From Acanthosepion pharaonis (taxonomy: Eukaryota; Mollusca; Cephalopoda; Sepiida; Sepiidae): a stretch of DNA of 64,000 nucleotides. Under the pieces are notes generated by a model. That model made no database searches. It was not told the origin of the DNA and saw nothing but the letters and a program-made list of their open reading frames with translations. This document shows positions 48,901-60,047 of this stretch, piece by piece (within the stretch, counting starts at the first letter, position 1; each line of letters begins with the position of its first letter). Position numbers and translations under genes: made by a program. The stretch is taken from positions 1,187,001 through 1,251,000 of the forward strand of contig CAHIKZ030000253.1 of assembly GCA_903632075.3 (NCBI GenBank). The letters are read 5' to 3'.

Positions 48901-50480
48901 TCTCTTGTCTTCTTCTTTCCAACCAATACTTTCTTCTTTATTTCCTTTGTTAGGATCCATCATTTTCTTTCTTTCCATTATTCTTCTCTTGTCTTCTTCT
49001 TTCCAACCAATACTTTCTTCTTTATTTCCTTTGTTCGGATCCATCATTTTCTTTCTTTCCATTATTCTTCTCTTGTCTTCTTCTTTCCAACCAATACTTT
49101 CTTCTTTATTTCTTGTGTTAGGTTCCATCATTTTCTTTCTTTCCATTATTCTTCTCTTGTCTTCTTCTTTCCAACCAATACTTTCTTCTTTATTTCCTTT
49201 GTTAGGATCCATCATTTTCTTTCTTTCCATTATTCTTCTCTTGTCTTCTTCTTTCCAAACAATACTTTCTTCTTTATTTCCTTTGTTAGGATCCATCATT
49301 TTCTTTCTTTCCATTATTCTTCTCTTGTCTTCTTCTTTCCAACCGATACTTTCTTTTTATTTCCTTTGTTAGGATCCATCATTTTCTTTCTTTCCATTAT
49401 TCTTCTCTTGTCTTTTTCTTTCCAACCAATACTTTCTTCTTTATTTCCTTTGTTAGGATCCATCATTTTCTTTCTTTCCATTATTCTTCTATTGTCTTCT
49501 TCTTTCTAACCAATACTTTCTTCTTTATTTCCTTTGTTAGGATCCATCATTTTTTCTTTCTTTCCATTATTCTTCTCTTGTCTTCTTCTTTCCAACCAAT
49601 ACTTTTTTTCTTTATTTCCTTTGTTAGGATCCATCATTTTCTTTCTTTACGTTATTTTTCTCTTGTCTTCTTCTTTCAAACCAATACTTTCTTCTTTATT
49701 TCCTTTGTTGGGATCCATCATTTTCTTTCTTTCCATTATTCTTCTCTTGTCTTCTTCTTTCCAACCAATACTTTCTTCTTTATTTCCTTTGTTAGGATCC
49801 ATCATTTTCTTTCTTTCCATTATTCTTCTCTTGTCTTGTTCTTTCCAACCAATACTTTCTTCTTTATTTCCTTTGTTAGGATCCATCATTTTCTTTCTTT
49901 CCATTATTCTTCTCTTGTCTTCTTCTTTCCAACCAATACTTTCTTCTTTATTTCCTTTGTTAGGATCCATCATTTTCTTTCTTTCCATTATTCTTCTCTT
50001 GTCTTCTTCTTTCCAACCAATACTTTCTTCTTTTATTTCTTTTGTTAGGATCCATCATTTTCTTTCTTTCCATTATTCTTTTTGTCTTCTTCTTTCCAAC
50101 CAATACTTTCTTCTTTATTTCCTTTGTTAGGATCCATCATTTTCTTTCTTTCCATTATTCTTCTCTTGTCTTCTTCTTTCCAACCGATACTTTCTTTTTA
50201 TTTCCTTTGTTAGGATCCATCATTTTCTTTCTTTCCATTATTCTTCTCTTGTCTTCTTCTTTCCAACCAATACTTTCTTCTTTATTTCCTTTGTTGGGAT
50301 CCATCATTTTCTTTCTTTCCATTATTCTTCTCTTGTCTTCTTCTTTCCAACCAATACTTTCTTCTTTATTTCCTTTGTTAGGATCCATCATTTTCTTTCT
50401 TTCCATTATTCTTCTCTTGTCTTCTTCTTTCCAACCAATACTTTCTTCTTTATTTCATTCTTTCGGATCCATCATTTTTT
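39945..50480 (+). repeat. Satellite array: about 125 copies of an 84-bp pyrimidine-rich unit
   Basis: The unit starts GGATCCATCATTTTCTTTC, passes TTTCCATTATTCTTCTCTTG, TCTTCTTCTTTCCAACCAAT and ACTTTCTTCTTTATTTCC, and ends TTTGTTA; 84 bases in its commonest form. The first copies (39945-40080) and the last (ending TTCATTCTTTCGGATCCATC near 50474) are divergent, marking the array edges. From about 47.2 kb to 50.4 kb most units are exactly 84 bp with few changes; from 40 to 47.2 kb T runs vary by one to several bases. Length 84 is a multiple of three and three frames lack stops in the consensus: minus strand (28-residue charged repeat with MERKKMMDPNKGNK and EESIGWKEEDKRRI) and two hydrophobic plus-strand frames. 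These account for all long open frames here (up to 383 codons) and are not evidence of genes. Confidence 0.97.
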
Positions 50481-53174
50481 CTCCCGGTATTTTCTCATGT
50501 TTTCCCCTTTTTCACCATTTTGCTAAATCTCCCTCTTATTTCTTCTTATTCTCCGCTCTACTTCACTTTTTAAGCAAAGTCAAAAGAAATATCTTGCCGT
50601 CCTCAAGGGCACTAAGCCACACCGAAGCCAAGAAATCTCACATGATATCAACAAGCCGAATCAAACTCCTGTACTAATAAACAACACGCCATTTCTATTT
50701 CTATTTATTCGTCATAATATACTTGCTGTTTATGCAATAAGTCATATCACAGGGAGAATTCATTAACCGGCTACATGAAAATGTCCTGGAATTTATTACA
50801 CCTGAATTGATTTAACAAACTCTGGTGGGAGGTCAAATGAAATAATCATTGTAGAAGTATTTTACCAGCGACTATTCCGATGAAATATGAATTTCATAAA
50901 AAATTGGAATTCAAAATCCTGAATTTTATCTGGACGCAAACACCAGCTCATATATAAAGCCTCTTACAACAGAAAGAGTTCCATTTGAAAAGATATATGA
51001 ATTAAGCAATTTCCTATGGTGAAAGAAGTTTACTTTTTTCAGGTTCTTTCATTTTCTTTTAATTCCTTCTTTTTTCCTTTGTTTTTTATTTCCTTTTTAT
51101 AAATCTTTCTTTTTTTCATTCTGTCGTTTCATCCATTCTTCGATTCATTAAACTGAATTTGTTGTCGTAAAATTAGTTACTATCTCTGTGGGAAATTCGT
51201 GAATGATTTAATCACTTAATTGGACCATATTAGTTAAATCTTTCACTTAGCACTCCCCCCCCCCAATACAACGGCCCAAGTCCACCGAAGGTATTTTTTT
51301 TACTTACACCGGTTGTTTTAAGGTTATTGCGAGAAGAAGTAAGAAGTGCATATTAAGATAAAGGTTGTTTCTAACGATTGTAGAAGCATCCTCTCAGGAG
51401 TCTGTTCCACAACGTACCAGTTCCCGGGGAAGAAGATTTGTAACTGAAACTGCCTCCTTACCAATGGAATACGAATGGAATATGAATGAGTCGACCCGGT
51501 GAAAGTAGGCAGAGTGGGTCCTTGCTGTGAAAACCTGAAGCGGTGGAAGTAATGTAGCTCGGTTGAACATTTGCCATGGGAAATTTAACGTAATATAACG
51601 TTTAATATATTTCAACAAATAAAAAAAACTTCACCAGTTTGACGACGATTTTGAAATTTAAACAGATTTTATTCCTGCTAAGGAAATTGGAATCTTAGAA
51701 AACTTTATTCGAACTGAAAAAAGTCAAGAATTAAGTCAGTCCAATAAACTGATTTTCCAGACACAGCCCGAGAAGATAGGCATAATTAACCAAACATATT
51801 CAAAGTTATCAGATTCTCAGACAAAAGAATTGGATGGATGAATTTACATGAACAGCAGCCATGAGAAACGAGAGAATTGTTAAAAAAAATCCCGTTGCCA
51901 GAATTTTTAACGCAACCAATAAAAACAAAAAAGATATTCTTCCTGGAAAACTGTTTTGCTAAAATAGTATTAAAATTTTCCCTGTTAAAAAAAAAATGCC
52001 TTTTTCTCACAAAATACACTTAATGAAGGCTGAAGAATGAATTTTCCTAGACATTGTATTAATAACTGCAACTATACAGAGGGTCAGAGCAATATTGAAT
52101 AAATTATGGTAGTCAGCAATAAAAATCTAAGTTATGTAATAAAAACAATTTTATGACTTTTTCTTTTGCAACATCACTAAAAATAATTTTTAAAGTTTGC
52201 ACTAATTTATTTCATTATGACACTTTAATGTTTTTTGTATTTGTTCAGGAAAATAGCACAAATAATTACGTAAAAATGACAATAAAGTCTTTTCTTTTTT
52301 ATTGTAGTATTTATAGTTTGCAAACGAAAATTACCCCCTTACACACGATTAATTTTTTATTTCTGAAATAACAACAAAAATACGGAATGAACTCCAATAA
52401 TTCGTGTTTTTCAGACCTCATTGCTTCCATGGTTTGAAACGATGATATGAATCTGGTGATCATTATTTTGTTAATGTGAAATCCTGCAGGAAATCAAAAT
52501 CTAAGCCGGAGAAATTACAAACTTATAGAAAAAGTTTATGGTCAAACATTTTATACTATTATTTAAAACAAAATGGGATTAATTCTTATATATAAATAAT
52601 TTTTATTCACTTTAATAGAACCAGAAATATTTGTGATAAGTGGTAGTATAAAACGTTCTTTAATTGTAAAAAAATATATTATAATAATTTGCATTAAAGA
52701 TTATTTAGGTAGAAAGTAACTCGTTTTAAAAATAATTTATTAAATTCAGATAATTATTAGATTTAAATAAAATCTATCAGCACTTCATTAATAAGAAAAT
52801 AAATTTCAGTATCTGCATTGCAAATCTCGGAAAAATAATTTTTTTCTCAGTTCATTTTTATGTCAAGATAAGTTTTATCTCTACCAGTAATAAAGTAAGG
52901 TATATGCATCATTTGATTTTTTTCTACTTTAAACATCAATAGTTCGGAAAATCTGCTACTCTGTTATGTTTAGTCGTAAAAATACCGTATTAGTGAGGTT
53001 CAAACTGAACGACGAAAAATAGGGCGGCAAAGAATACTTGCAACACGGAAAACAACATTTGCAGGAGAAAGTCATATAACGAATCCAATAGTGACAGCTA
53101 AACTGAAGTCTTCGGAAATGCAATATTATGAAAATTTCCATTTGTAGTCGACACAAACGAATGAAGGGGACGTA
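50481..53174. other. AT-rich spacer without a recognised gene
   Basis: Right flank of the satellite. Short frames (51394-51618 minus, 51786-52019 minus, 52153-52371 plus) are unassigned. A C9 run lies at about 51256. Confidence 0.5.
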
Positions 53175-53340
53175 TACGCGTAGCGTAGCGGTTATGATCG
53201 TGAAGAAGGACAATCGCCGTACTAAGTTTAAATTCCGGTCGAGTTTGTTGTATTTACTTTCGCATAAATACCATTTGGGAAAAGTATGAGTCAATCTCGC
53301 TTCTCTCCTCCACTAATTGATGGAGAAGAGATGTATTCGT
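53175..53340 (+). repeat. tRNA-derived SINE
   Basis: A box TAGCGTAGCGG (53181-53191) and B-box-like AGTTTAAATTCC (53225-53236), then GTTTGTTGTATTTACTTTCG and TTGGGAAAAGTATGAGTC, shared with 36890-36960. The minus-strand frame 52956-53294 overlaps it and is spurious. Confidence 0.7.
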
Positions 53341-55197
53341 TAGCCTTGGTTGGCAACAAATCTAAAAGATAGTCGGCAAATCCGCCCATTAAATACCTAC
53401 ATGCTACAGAAACCCCAACATTAACAGCTGGTGTGGAGAGACTGTGGTCCTATACTCCACAGGAGAGTTTTATATTGCTAAGAAAGATAGGAAAAGTCAA
53501 AAGAGATTTATTTAGGCTTAAACAATTTACTAATTTTAGTCAAGTCTGGTACAAGAACAAAAGAAGAAAGTAGCGTTAATCAAGTACAAACGGCCAACCC
53601 GTCTGTTTGAAATACTGGCTTTTAACTCTACCTGATTTCTAATGATGACGTATTAGTTGCAATCAACTGTCCCAGGCATGTGGTTTTTATGAATGGGTAT
53701 TTAAGCTCATCATAGCTCGACATAAATCCAGATAGGATACAGACAGATTGGTCCAATTTTGGAAATGCTAACAACCAGTCTTCCTTCAGTCAGTATTTGA
53801 AATTCTTTTAGCCCAGTTCGAACACATCCAGTGATGTAACTTGGAAATATTCAATTCTTTTAACCACGAAGTTCAGTATTAAAATTCCAAGATGCAATTT
53901 TAAAGTAAGATAAACATAATTAATTAAACTGGTTACAAGACAATACATTACAGTTAACAATATTTACATGCAAACACATAAACACACAAATTAGATCCAT
54001 GAAGATAAAAGCGGGTACATCTGCTACCGTGAACCCGCTAATCCGTTCAGTCTAAGGCATTTTCAGGGCTACACTTTTTTTTATAAGGTATATCTTTTAA
54101 TGGCTTATCTGATAATGGCTCTCCAACACCTTTCTCCCGTGTCTTTCTTTCATCTTTCTATTTTTTTCTTCATTATGATTATCGTTTTTTTAATGAGATT
54201 TTTTCCATGCTTTCGAAGTGAACCTTTTCTTTTTTACATATATTTTCTGTTGTTTTTCGTTCTGTACACATTTATAATTGAGCCACTCACCTTTGGTTCG
54301 CATGTACTTATTTCTAATCCGATCTTCTGCGCCATTTTTTGACTATCTACCCTTTCTCTTTTCATTCTTTTTTAATCATCTCATTCCAAACAAGCTGATA
54401 AAGCCACTAAGACACAAAGGGTTACTGCGAGTGAAAGAATCGGAGAAGAAAAAAAAAACTTTATTAAGGAGAAAAGTCAATAAGAGAAGAGGAATTCAAA
54501 ATGACGATTGACATTGCATTTTAATTTTTGCAGATCAAAGTTGAGTAGAATTCATGAGGCCGGAAGAGAGTTTTACAGTGCTAGAGAAGAAACTATCAGC
54601 ATAAAACTTAATTTTAACATTATAACGATGATACCTTAGTTGCCAATGTAGTAATGCGCTTAAAGAAGTATCATAGAGAACACTTATCATGAGAATATTT
54701 ATAGAAAAGTCACAAGGAAGTTGTGTCACGTTGGTGAGAAAGTGTATGAAGCTGAGATGTCAGGTCATGACCGATAATGTTGCATTTTTTGATTTTATCA
54801 AGAACCCATAGATACATTGCTGACCAGATATGGCAGCAATATTTTAGAATTCCAACTCTCATCCTATTCTGTTTTCTCCCCTTAGAATGATTTGTTATTA
54901 TTATTCATGCTTCCATTATGATTTTTCATTTTCATTTATGACAAATTTTTATATTTGTTCTTAACTGCCTATGGTTGTTTGCAAATTCAGTTGCTCTGGA
55001 GTCTATCGTATTATATCGTTGGAATTGATTTGCGTTTCTTTCCTTCTTGTTTTAGATTAAGTTTGCATATAAGTGGGCGGTGATCGCATCTTTTCTTTCC
55101 ACACGACTCATCTCTATTTAGCCAATCCAATTCAGTGTGACAATTAGTAAGTACGTGTTTTGTAAAGACCACTCAAGTGTTTGGTTTGGAAATCAAT
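53341..55197. other. Spacer without a recognised gene
   Basis: T-rich frames at 54100-54342 and 54278-54511 (plus) show no domain. CAAGTCTGGTACAAGAACAA near 53541 recalls the motif near 39338. Confidence 0.4.
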
Positions 55198-55575
55198 CTA
55201 AAGAAGACTGTCATCTTCCACCAAGTTATAAGCCGCCAACTGTACCGTCCACCTTCCGTACTGATTGGGACGATTGAGGTTAACGAATTTATCGATCTGT
55301 GATGCCAGACTCGACAAAACTGTTAACGATAGATTGGTAAAAGCAAAACAAATATTTACTGTCAGAATTATTTTAAAATAAGGAAAAATATTAAAACAAA
55401 TCTTAACAAAAACTTCGTATTGTCTATTCTCTTCTATGTTGCCAAACTTGTGGTCATTTACCAGCTTTACTTGTTCTTCTGTTATGAACACTGACTTCGT
55501 ACCAATGCTGAAAGCGAACTGACAAATGTCTTCACTGATTTCAATCGCAAACTCATCACAGAGGACAGTAGACAA
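55198..55575 (-). CDS. Unassigned open frame, 125 codons; possible Gypsy RNase H remnant
   Basis: It starts MSTVLCDEFAIEISEDICQF and ends NQYGRWTVQLAAYNLVEDDS. The segment SSLASQIDKFVNLNRPNQYG then RWTVQLAAYNL loosely recalls the end of Gypsy RNase H (DH.SL...NP...RW...L..Y.F). Catalytic residues are not identifiable, so this is weak. It could instead be a chance frame or host exon. Confidence 0.25.
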   Translation of the reverse strand: MSTVLCDEFAIEISEDICQFAFSIGTKSVFITEEQVKLVNDHKFGNIEENRQYEVFVKICFNIFPYFKIILTVNICFAFTNLSLTVLSSLASQIDKFVNLNRPNQYGRWTVQLAAYNLVEDDSLL

Positions 55576-55851
55576 ACTTTATTGCAAACTTAATTTTTTT
55601 CCTATCTTTCGATAAATCTCATAAAAACTTTCAGATAAATTGTCTATTTCATCGATATTCCAGTTTTGGTTGGAGAATTTTTCGATATTTCGATGTCATC
55701 GAAATTCCTGAGATAACAATGGTTTACTAAAGGGAACATGCCTAAAGATTTCCATCCCATAATCGTTTGCTGTTTTCTATTTGTATTATAACGATGGGCG
55801 CTGTCATAAAACAAAATCGTCTGTTGAATTTCTTATCCACGAAAAAAACAA

Positions 55852-56190
55852 TCAGTCCTCAACGTCACTAACAATTTTCCCTAATTTTGTAATAAAGAAT
55901 TCACTTTGAATTCTAAGAAGAATAAACCAAACACAAAGAATTACGATAGATTTTCTATTAACACTGACATGTAGAAAAAGACTGATCTGCATGTCACCTC
56001 GATTTTCATTTTTGATTCTTTTTACTTTCCATCGACAATTTTCGCTAAAATGATTTTTTTCATGCATTGAGAAAAATAGAGAAAGATTATTAAAACAATT
56101 TTTATGGTTAAATTTCATAACTTTCGAAGCAGACATTTTGCAATTCCATTTTATTTCTAAAAACGTCATTTCTCTATTTCTGACAGACAT
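55852..56190 (-). CDS. Unassigned open frame, 112 codons
   Basis: Basic N-terminal half, then a hydrophobic stretch SIVILCVWFILL at about residues 81-92. No family recognised. Probably chance in AT-rich DNA. Confidence 0.1.
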   Translation of the reverse strand: MSVRNREMTFLEIKWNCKMSASKVMKFNHKNCFNNLSLFFSMHEKNHFSENCRWKVKRIKNENRGDMQISLFLHVSVNRKSIVILCVWFILLRIQSEFFITKLGKIVSDVED

Positions 56191-56274
56191 AAAAATCAGT
56201 ACTAAAAATCTTATGACTTCAATTCTGTTAACAAATATTGTAGTAAGCTTTTCAGTAACAAATAGTAGATCGAT

Positions 56275-56345
56275 ATATATATATATATATATATAAAGAG
56301 AGAGGGTGAGGGTGAGAAAGAAAGAGAGAAGGGAGAGAGAGAGAG
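56275..56345 (+). repeat. (TA)n and (GA)n microsatellite
   Basis: TA to about 56295, then GA-rich sequence to 56345. (ATT) at 56509-56527 and (AAT) at 56608-56656 follow nearby. Confidence 0.9.
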
Positions 56346-56607
56346 TTTGATGACCAGATTTAGATTTATATACTGTTTTTCGATTTTTGGTTTTATATTT
56401 AATTTCTATCAGTTTTGCTGCAACATCTGGCTGTCATAATATTATATTTAATGTTTCATAACTAGCGCATTTGTCGAGTTTTTTGACTTTACAATCAACA
56501 GAATCCATTATTATTATTATTATTATACATTTACATGTCCACACCAATATTCTGAATGGTATATCTGAAAATAAGTGACAGCATGTCACCTCCTTATTTC
56601 AGCACTA

Positions 56608-56608
56608 T

Positions 56609-56656
<48 letters not shown>
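56608..56656 (+). repeat. (AAT)n microsatellite
   Basis: About 15 AAT units ending in AACAAT. Confidence 0.95.
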
Positions 56657-56658
<2 letters not shown>

Positions 56659-56869
56659 TAGGTTGAGGAGAAGGAGAAGAATTGCTGTTGCTTTTGTTGT
56701 TGTTCTTGTCTTATATTTCATTTGACTACCATTCCAGCATCATCATCAATATTTAATTACCAGGGTGGAATGAAGATTTCATAGCCTAACAATGGATGAG
56801 TGATACTAGAGCCGTGAAATCTTACATAGATTAATTTCATCTCTTATTAATAAATGAACTTTATCTTTC

Positions 56870-57150
56870 CAGATAAACTAACTGTTCAAAGAAGACTATT
56901 CATTCTGTTGGTCAAAAGTCACCATCAGCAATATTGGTTCCCAGAGAACAGGGTGGATAATCAGCCAGTTCAGTGCCACAGTCACGCATCACAGCCATTG
57001 AAATCAAGGAGTTGTATACTGGAGTATTGTCCTGATGAAACAAGACACCTTTCGTCAATTTTCCTGGACATTTGATCCTGATAGCCTTTCATAACTGCCT
57101 CAGCAAGTTGGCATAGTACTCTTTATTGATAGTATGACAACACTAACCTC
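56870..57150 (-). pseudogene. Mariner transposase fragment
   Basis: On the minus strand EYYANLLRQL near 57115, then CPGKLTKGVLFHQDNTPVYN near 57060-57003 with the second catalytic aspartate in HQDN, followed by MAVMRDCGTELADYPPCSLG near 56990-56940. These are hallmark mariner blocks. The canonical third acidic residue region (PDLAPSD) is altered to LGTNIADGDF. Both ends of the gene are missing. Confidence 0.75.
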
Positions 57151-57359
57151 AATATGTTCGGGGATTTTGAATACGGTACCTTAATATTTTAAACGTTTCT
57201 ATTTTTAATCTGTGACTCATCTTTTCTTTGGGCGAAAATATTCAAGATTATTCGGAACGCCAATTAGTAGAATAATGATTTGCCTGAACAGATACATTAA
57301 CTATCTGACGTTCTCTTCTTTTTTCATGCCATTTGATCTTCTGGATTTAATTGGGTTAA

Positions 57360-57405
57360 CTTATTATTATTATTATTATTGTTGTTGTTGTTGTTGTTGT
57401 TGTTT
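57360..57405 (+). repeat. (TTA)n(TTG)n microsatellite
   Basis: TTA units change to TTG units at about 57381. Confidence 0.93.
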
Positions 57406-57657
57406 ATTCATTTATTTTTAACGCCTTCATCTTTATTTTTGAATATTGAATTCTATTTATGTATTTTCTCAAATATCGGGAGTTATTTTTACCTGCAAAT
57501 TTCATTAATGCAATTTTAAATAACGCTTCTTCCTTTCCTTTTCATATGAGGTTACTTCTTTTCTTTTTCTTCATTTCAATTTTTCATTCTTCTTAACTTC
57601 TGATCATGTTCTTTGTAAATAGCAGATTCCTTTCTTTCTTATTCTTAATAAACTTCG

Positions 57658-57670
57658 GTTTCTTCTTTTT

Positions 57671-57731
<61 letters not shown>
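57658..57731 (+). repeat. (TTC)n(TTA)n microsatellite
   Basis: CTT units to about 57699, then ATT units. Confidence 0.95.
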
Positions 57732-57732
<1 letters not shown>

Positions 57733-57867
57733 AATTCTTCTTCAGCTTAACTTTACTCATATGACTGTTCTTATTATATCCACAATATGGAGCATTTTCT
57801 ATTGCATATGACTTTCTAATTCTATCCTAATTTTAACGAAGACAAATCCTAAATTGCAAATGTTTCT

Positions 57868-57893
57868 TTCTCTCTCTCTCTCTCTCTCTCTCT
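57868..57893 (+). repeat. (CT)n microsatellite
   Basis: A CT run, followed by CTAT units near 57900-57914. Confidence 0.9.
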
Positions 57894-58054
57894 GTGTTTC
57901 TCTATCTATCTATCTCGCTCAACTACTCGCTCTTGATCCTTTCAACTTAATCAATTTGACGCCATCTTTTTGCTCCCGAGGCGATTTGTTTATTGCATTG
58001 AAGTCAACTGTCAAAAATATTCTTTTTCTCAATATCGTACAGAAATTATATTGG

Positions 58055-58200
58055 ATTTGCCAGCGGCGTAACGGCTATTCACGCGGAAAATGGAATTATC
58101 GAGCCAAGTTCAAATTCCAACTGAGACAGTTAGTGTACTAACACTATTAGGAAAGGCATTGTATTTGATTCTTTTCTCACCAGCTATGGGTAAAATAGTA
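58055..58200 (+). repeat. tRNA-derived SINE
   Basis: A-box-like CAGCGGCGTAACGG (58061-58074) and B-box AGTTCAAATTCC (58107-58118), then TAGGAAAGGCATTGTATTTG, a plan like the SINE at 53175. Confidence 0.6.
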
Positions 58201-58697
58201 CAGTAGATAGATTTCTCTAGACTTAATTAGTCTAAAACAATGACTCTAAATTCAAAGCTATGAAGAAGGCAACGGGAAAACGCATTACTACCATTTCCAA
58301 GGATTCACAGAAAAGAAGATGTGGAGAGCCAAAACCATCTACATTGTAAAGAGAAATAGCCTTAAAAAACGTAGAAATGCTAGAATATCAAGGTAGAATG
58401 TCGATGTATGGAAACATTTCATGAGCAAAAACTGTGTAACGACGTCTGTTGATATTTGCATGTGAATATTTAACTGGTCTATCGTTGATGGTGGTGGCAT
58501 GTATTTAATGGTTTCTGCCTGGGGTTTGCTTTTATATTTCTTTCTTTATGTTTCTTTCTTTGTGAGTGCATGTGAAGTATTTTCATTTGCCTGAAGTTAA
58601 GCATATGCGGCCAGTGTATTTGCGTAAGAACATTTTAATTATTTGCTAGGCTTTCACAGCTTCAAAACAGTTCCAAAGGAATTCGTCATAAACGCTC

Positions 58698-58733
<36 letters not shown>
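58698..58733 (+). repeat. (GATA)n microsatellite
   Basis: Nine GATA units. Confidence 0.95.
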
Positions 58734-58734
<1 letters not shown>

Positions 58735-58814
58735 CTAATTGCAATAATTAGAATAATTCACTTGGCACAAGAAGACAATAAGAGGAAGGATTTGTCACCA
58801 CAGTTAATTATCAT

Positions 58815-59970
58815 AACTGTTATATAGGAATAAAGTGTCGACACTTGAGTTTGAACAAATATCCCCAGTGAGGCTGTGGAGGTAAGCATTTTAAAAGTGA
58901 TTGTTTTTTCAAGAGCAAAAAATGTTATGAATGTGCTAGATTAGGACACAAAAGTACGTTTTGCAGATACAAAACATGAAGAAAATAGAAAAATTATGTG
59001 AACATGATAAATACATGGAGTAACGATGAGAAGCCTAAAAGGAAAATTAACAAAATATCTCAAAAGAGGAAATTTATTTTCGTGCAAATTAATGATGTGA
59101 AAAAAAATTGCAACTAGATACAGGATCTGATGTCAGTATCATAAATGAACAGACATGGATAAAAATGGGTAAACCCAGTTTATTGACTTCTGATAAAGTT
59201 GCGTATGAAGTCTCAGGTGAGGAGATTGAACTTTTTGAATGAATTCAGCTGTAATGTTTTTGTTAGAAAAACTGGAAAATCTGTGGTGTGTGTATTAAAG
59301 AATACTGCTAATTTGTTTGAAGCAGACTGCATTGCATTATTTGATCTTTAAAACCTTCCAATTAATTCTTTTTGCAACATGATAAATATTGTTACGAGCA
59401 GTACTAATACAGCAATTGAAAAGTGAAGTAAAAAAAAGTTTCCCAGAAGTTTTTTTCAGAAGGTCTAAAGACATGCACGAAAGCAAAAGCTAAGTTTCCG
59501 TTAAAAGAGAATGTAACATTGACATTTAAGCCAAAAAGGAGTGTACCTATTGCAGCCTTAGATCCAATTAATAGTGAATTGGACAGACTAGAGAAATTAG
59601 ATGTGATTTCAAAAATAGACTATTCCAAATGTTCTGATTTTTCAAATGAAAGTTTAAAACAACATAACTACCCGTTCCCAACTCGAGTAAATTTTTGCCA
59701 AATTGAATGGAGGTAATTTTTTTCTAAATGGGAACTGTCAGACGATTATCTACGACTTCTAGTAGACAAAGACTGCTCAAGATTATTAACAATTAACACT
59801 CATAGAGGATTATACACATCAATCGACTTCCTTTCTGTATAGAATATGCTTTTAAAATTAGGTAAGGAAAATGCGAGTGGACAAATTATCGATGAAAACG
59901 ATAGACGACCACAATAAATGACATGACCGCTCCAACCAATTTAACAAAAGTATTTTTAGGGCTTGCTAAT

Positions 59971-60047
<77 letters not shown>

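Noticed and set aside
39945..50480. CRISPR-like array
   Set aside because: The whole 84-bp unit repeats; there are no unique spacers between conserved repeats, and the context is eukaryotic.
40037..50677. Many long frames (up to 383 codons) on both strands
   Set aside because: They translate the 84-bp satellite. Frames persist because 84 is divisible by three; indels break frame freely and no unique exon is attached.
52956..53294. 112-codon minus-strand frame
   Set aside because: Much of it is antisense to a tRNA-derived SINE and the remainder has no protein features.
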